The position numbers and the translations under genes were made by a program. A stretch of DNA of 64,000 bases. Source: Branchipolynoe longqiensis. Taxonomy: Eukaryota > Annelida > Polychaeta > Phyllodocida > Polynoidae. The DNA lies in NCBI GenBank assembly GCA_030323885.1, contig CM059198.1, positions 8,082,086 through 8,146,085 of the forward strand, written 5' to 3'. Under the pieces are notes generated by a model. The model worked only from the letters and a program-made list of their open reading frames with translations, was not told where the DNA came from and ran no database searches. Of the stretch, positions 63,233-64,000 are shown piece after piece. How positions within the stretch are numbered: the first letter of the stretch is position 1; each line of letters opens with the position of its first letter.

Positions 63233-63970
63233 AAGGTAGTTGGTGTCTTCTAGGAAGGTTTTTATTTGATCATGGATTATTTGTTTGATGACTTTGCCAG
63301 GGAGGGGCAGTATTGATATTAGTCGCAGTTCATTGCATGAGTTAGGATTACTTATCTTTGGTATTGGTGTGACAGTAGCTATTTTCCATTTATCTGGGAA
63401 TACACCTGGTTCAATGACAAGGTTGTAGAGATGTGTAAATTTGTTTATTAGGATGCTAATGGCAGTCTTAATGAAGGCTGAATTTATATTCATCATACCA
63501 GATGATTTATATGATGAAAGTTCCTCAATCTTGGCGAGTACTTCTGTTCTTGTTGTTTTCTCAAGATTGTATTCATTTTGATTTCCGACTGGGTGATCAT
63601 TTTTAGGATACTTGGTTTTTTGTTTGAATTTGTTGGCGAGGTTTGCCCCAATGTCTACAAAATAGTTGTTTATTACTTCAGCTAACTGACCATCAGGTAC
63701 TTTCTCACCTGTGCTGTCGTCTATTATGCTGTTTATCTGTGGTTTGGCCTCTGGTTGAATTTGACTTAGTTCATACCAGAATTTCTTAGGATTCTGGTTG
63801 TGTTTTATGGCTTGATCAATGTAGTACATAGATTTTGCTTTCCTCACCTCTGTTCTGACTTTGCTTGTTAAGCATTTTGCTATAAACTGATCTCCTGGAT
63901 CTTTGGTCAGGTCAGCCTTTTGCTTAAAATAATCTCTGTCCTTTTGTAGTTCTATCAGTTCACTGGTGGT
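63206..63970 (-). pseudogene. reverse transcriptase N-terminal region
   Basis: The frame is open to the window edge. It reads ELIELQKDRDYFKQKA, LTSKVRTEVRKAKSMYY, NPKKFWYELSQI, INNYFVDIGANLANKF, and a block ending FPDKWKIATVTPIPK, the usual entry to the reverse transcriptase palm. The frame ends CKIQKR at 63206. No true start codon is present; the ORF enters from upstream. Confidence 0.85.
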
Positions 63971-64000
63971 GTTCTCTGTGGTGGAGTGGTTAGAGTCTCT
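63971..64000 (+). mobile_element. possible start of a SINE S4 head at the window edge
   Basis: GTTCTCTGTGGTGGAGTGGT matches the S4 head (GTTCTCTGTGGCGGAGTGGT, minus strand at 32854) with one difference. It may mark the border of the non-LTR fragment. Cut by the window end. Confidence 0.45.

Larger units (their letters stand above)
62160..63970 (-). mobile_element. non-LTR retrotransposon, 5'-truncated and degenerate
   Basis: Minus-strand, with reverse transcriptase and C-terminal regions spread over three frames and no endonuclease domain inside the window. The 3' end lies near a (TATATG) run at 62140-62160. The upstream end is at about 63970, where a SINE-like head begins, or beyond the window. 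The CR1/jockey-like group is suggested by the tail; exact clade unknown. Confidence 0.85.

Noticed and set aside
1..64000. Bacterial or phage operons, integrons, defence islands
   Set aside because: No ribosome-binding-site-led gene series; spliced-gene signs, SINEs and LTR elements show animal nuclear DNA.

Overview
This window looks like repeat-rich nuclear DNA from an invertebrate animal, most likely a marine one (mollusc or another lophotrochozoan, with hemichordate or amphioxus not excluded). The reasons are Ty3/gypsy elements with tRNA-Leu-type primer sites, several tRNA-derived SINE families (one closely resembling a SINE I know from mollusc genomes), many short inverted-terminal-repeat elements, non-LTR retrotransposon fragments, and no compact operon-like gene layout. 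The assignment to a phylum is inference. Almost every long open frame is either retrotransposon protein or a by-product of a simple repeat. Only one candidate host exon (47.2 kb) and one convincing tRNA gene (tRNA-Leu AAG, 49.4 kb) stand out.

Layout. 0-5 kb: a dimeric tRNA-derived SINE, an AT-rich tandem array that probably grew out of a MITE, and a palindromic CGAC-type element. 4.9-9.4 kb: a decayed Ty3/gypsy element (minus strand) with catalytic residues intact but reading frame broken. 10.3-12.7 kb: a cluster of the commonest SINE (called S2 here). 12.7-14.6 kb: a CACACT-terminal element that contains two mirror-image GT/CA microsatellite arms. 14.6-18.5 kb: MITE family M1, a split dimeric SINE, and a SINE inserted in an M1 copy with a target-site duplication. 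18.7-19.1 kb: the C-terminal part of a tyrosine recombinase. 20.6-25.4 kb: nonamer, 77-bp and CACACC tandem arrays. 27.6-32.5 kb: a complete Ty3/gypsy element with identical 152-bp LTRs and a 5-bp target-site duplication, but with substitutions at catalytic positions of both reverse transcriptase and integrase. 35-47 kb: MITE families M2-M5. 47.1-47.6 kb: CpG-rich candidate first exon with a GTGAGT donor. 47.7-54.2 kb: more S2 copies, the tRNA gene and another CACACT-terminal element. 55-60.7 kb: a second dimeric SINE, an 18-mer G-rich array and a 50-bp minisatellite made from the S2 tail. 62.2-64 kb: a non-LTR retrotransposon fragment running to the window edge.

How the parts relate. S2 is the connecting thread. 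It occurs about twenty times, it lies inside other elements, its 3' tail was amplified into the 50-bp array, and its head was fused to the tail of another SINE (S4) to give chimeric S3. The least conventional finding is a group of elements with CAGTCACAC-like ends. They are otherwise built of short, unrelated cryptic repeats, yet they share a small central palindrome around AACATGTT. All family names (S1-S4, M1-M5, R1-R4) are local labels for this window. Boundaries were read by eye.
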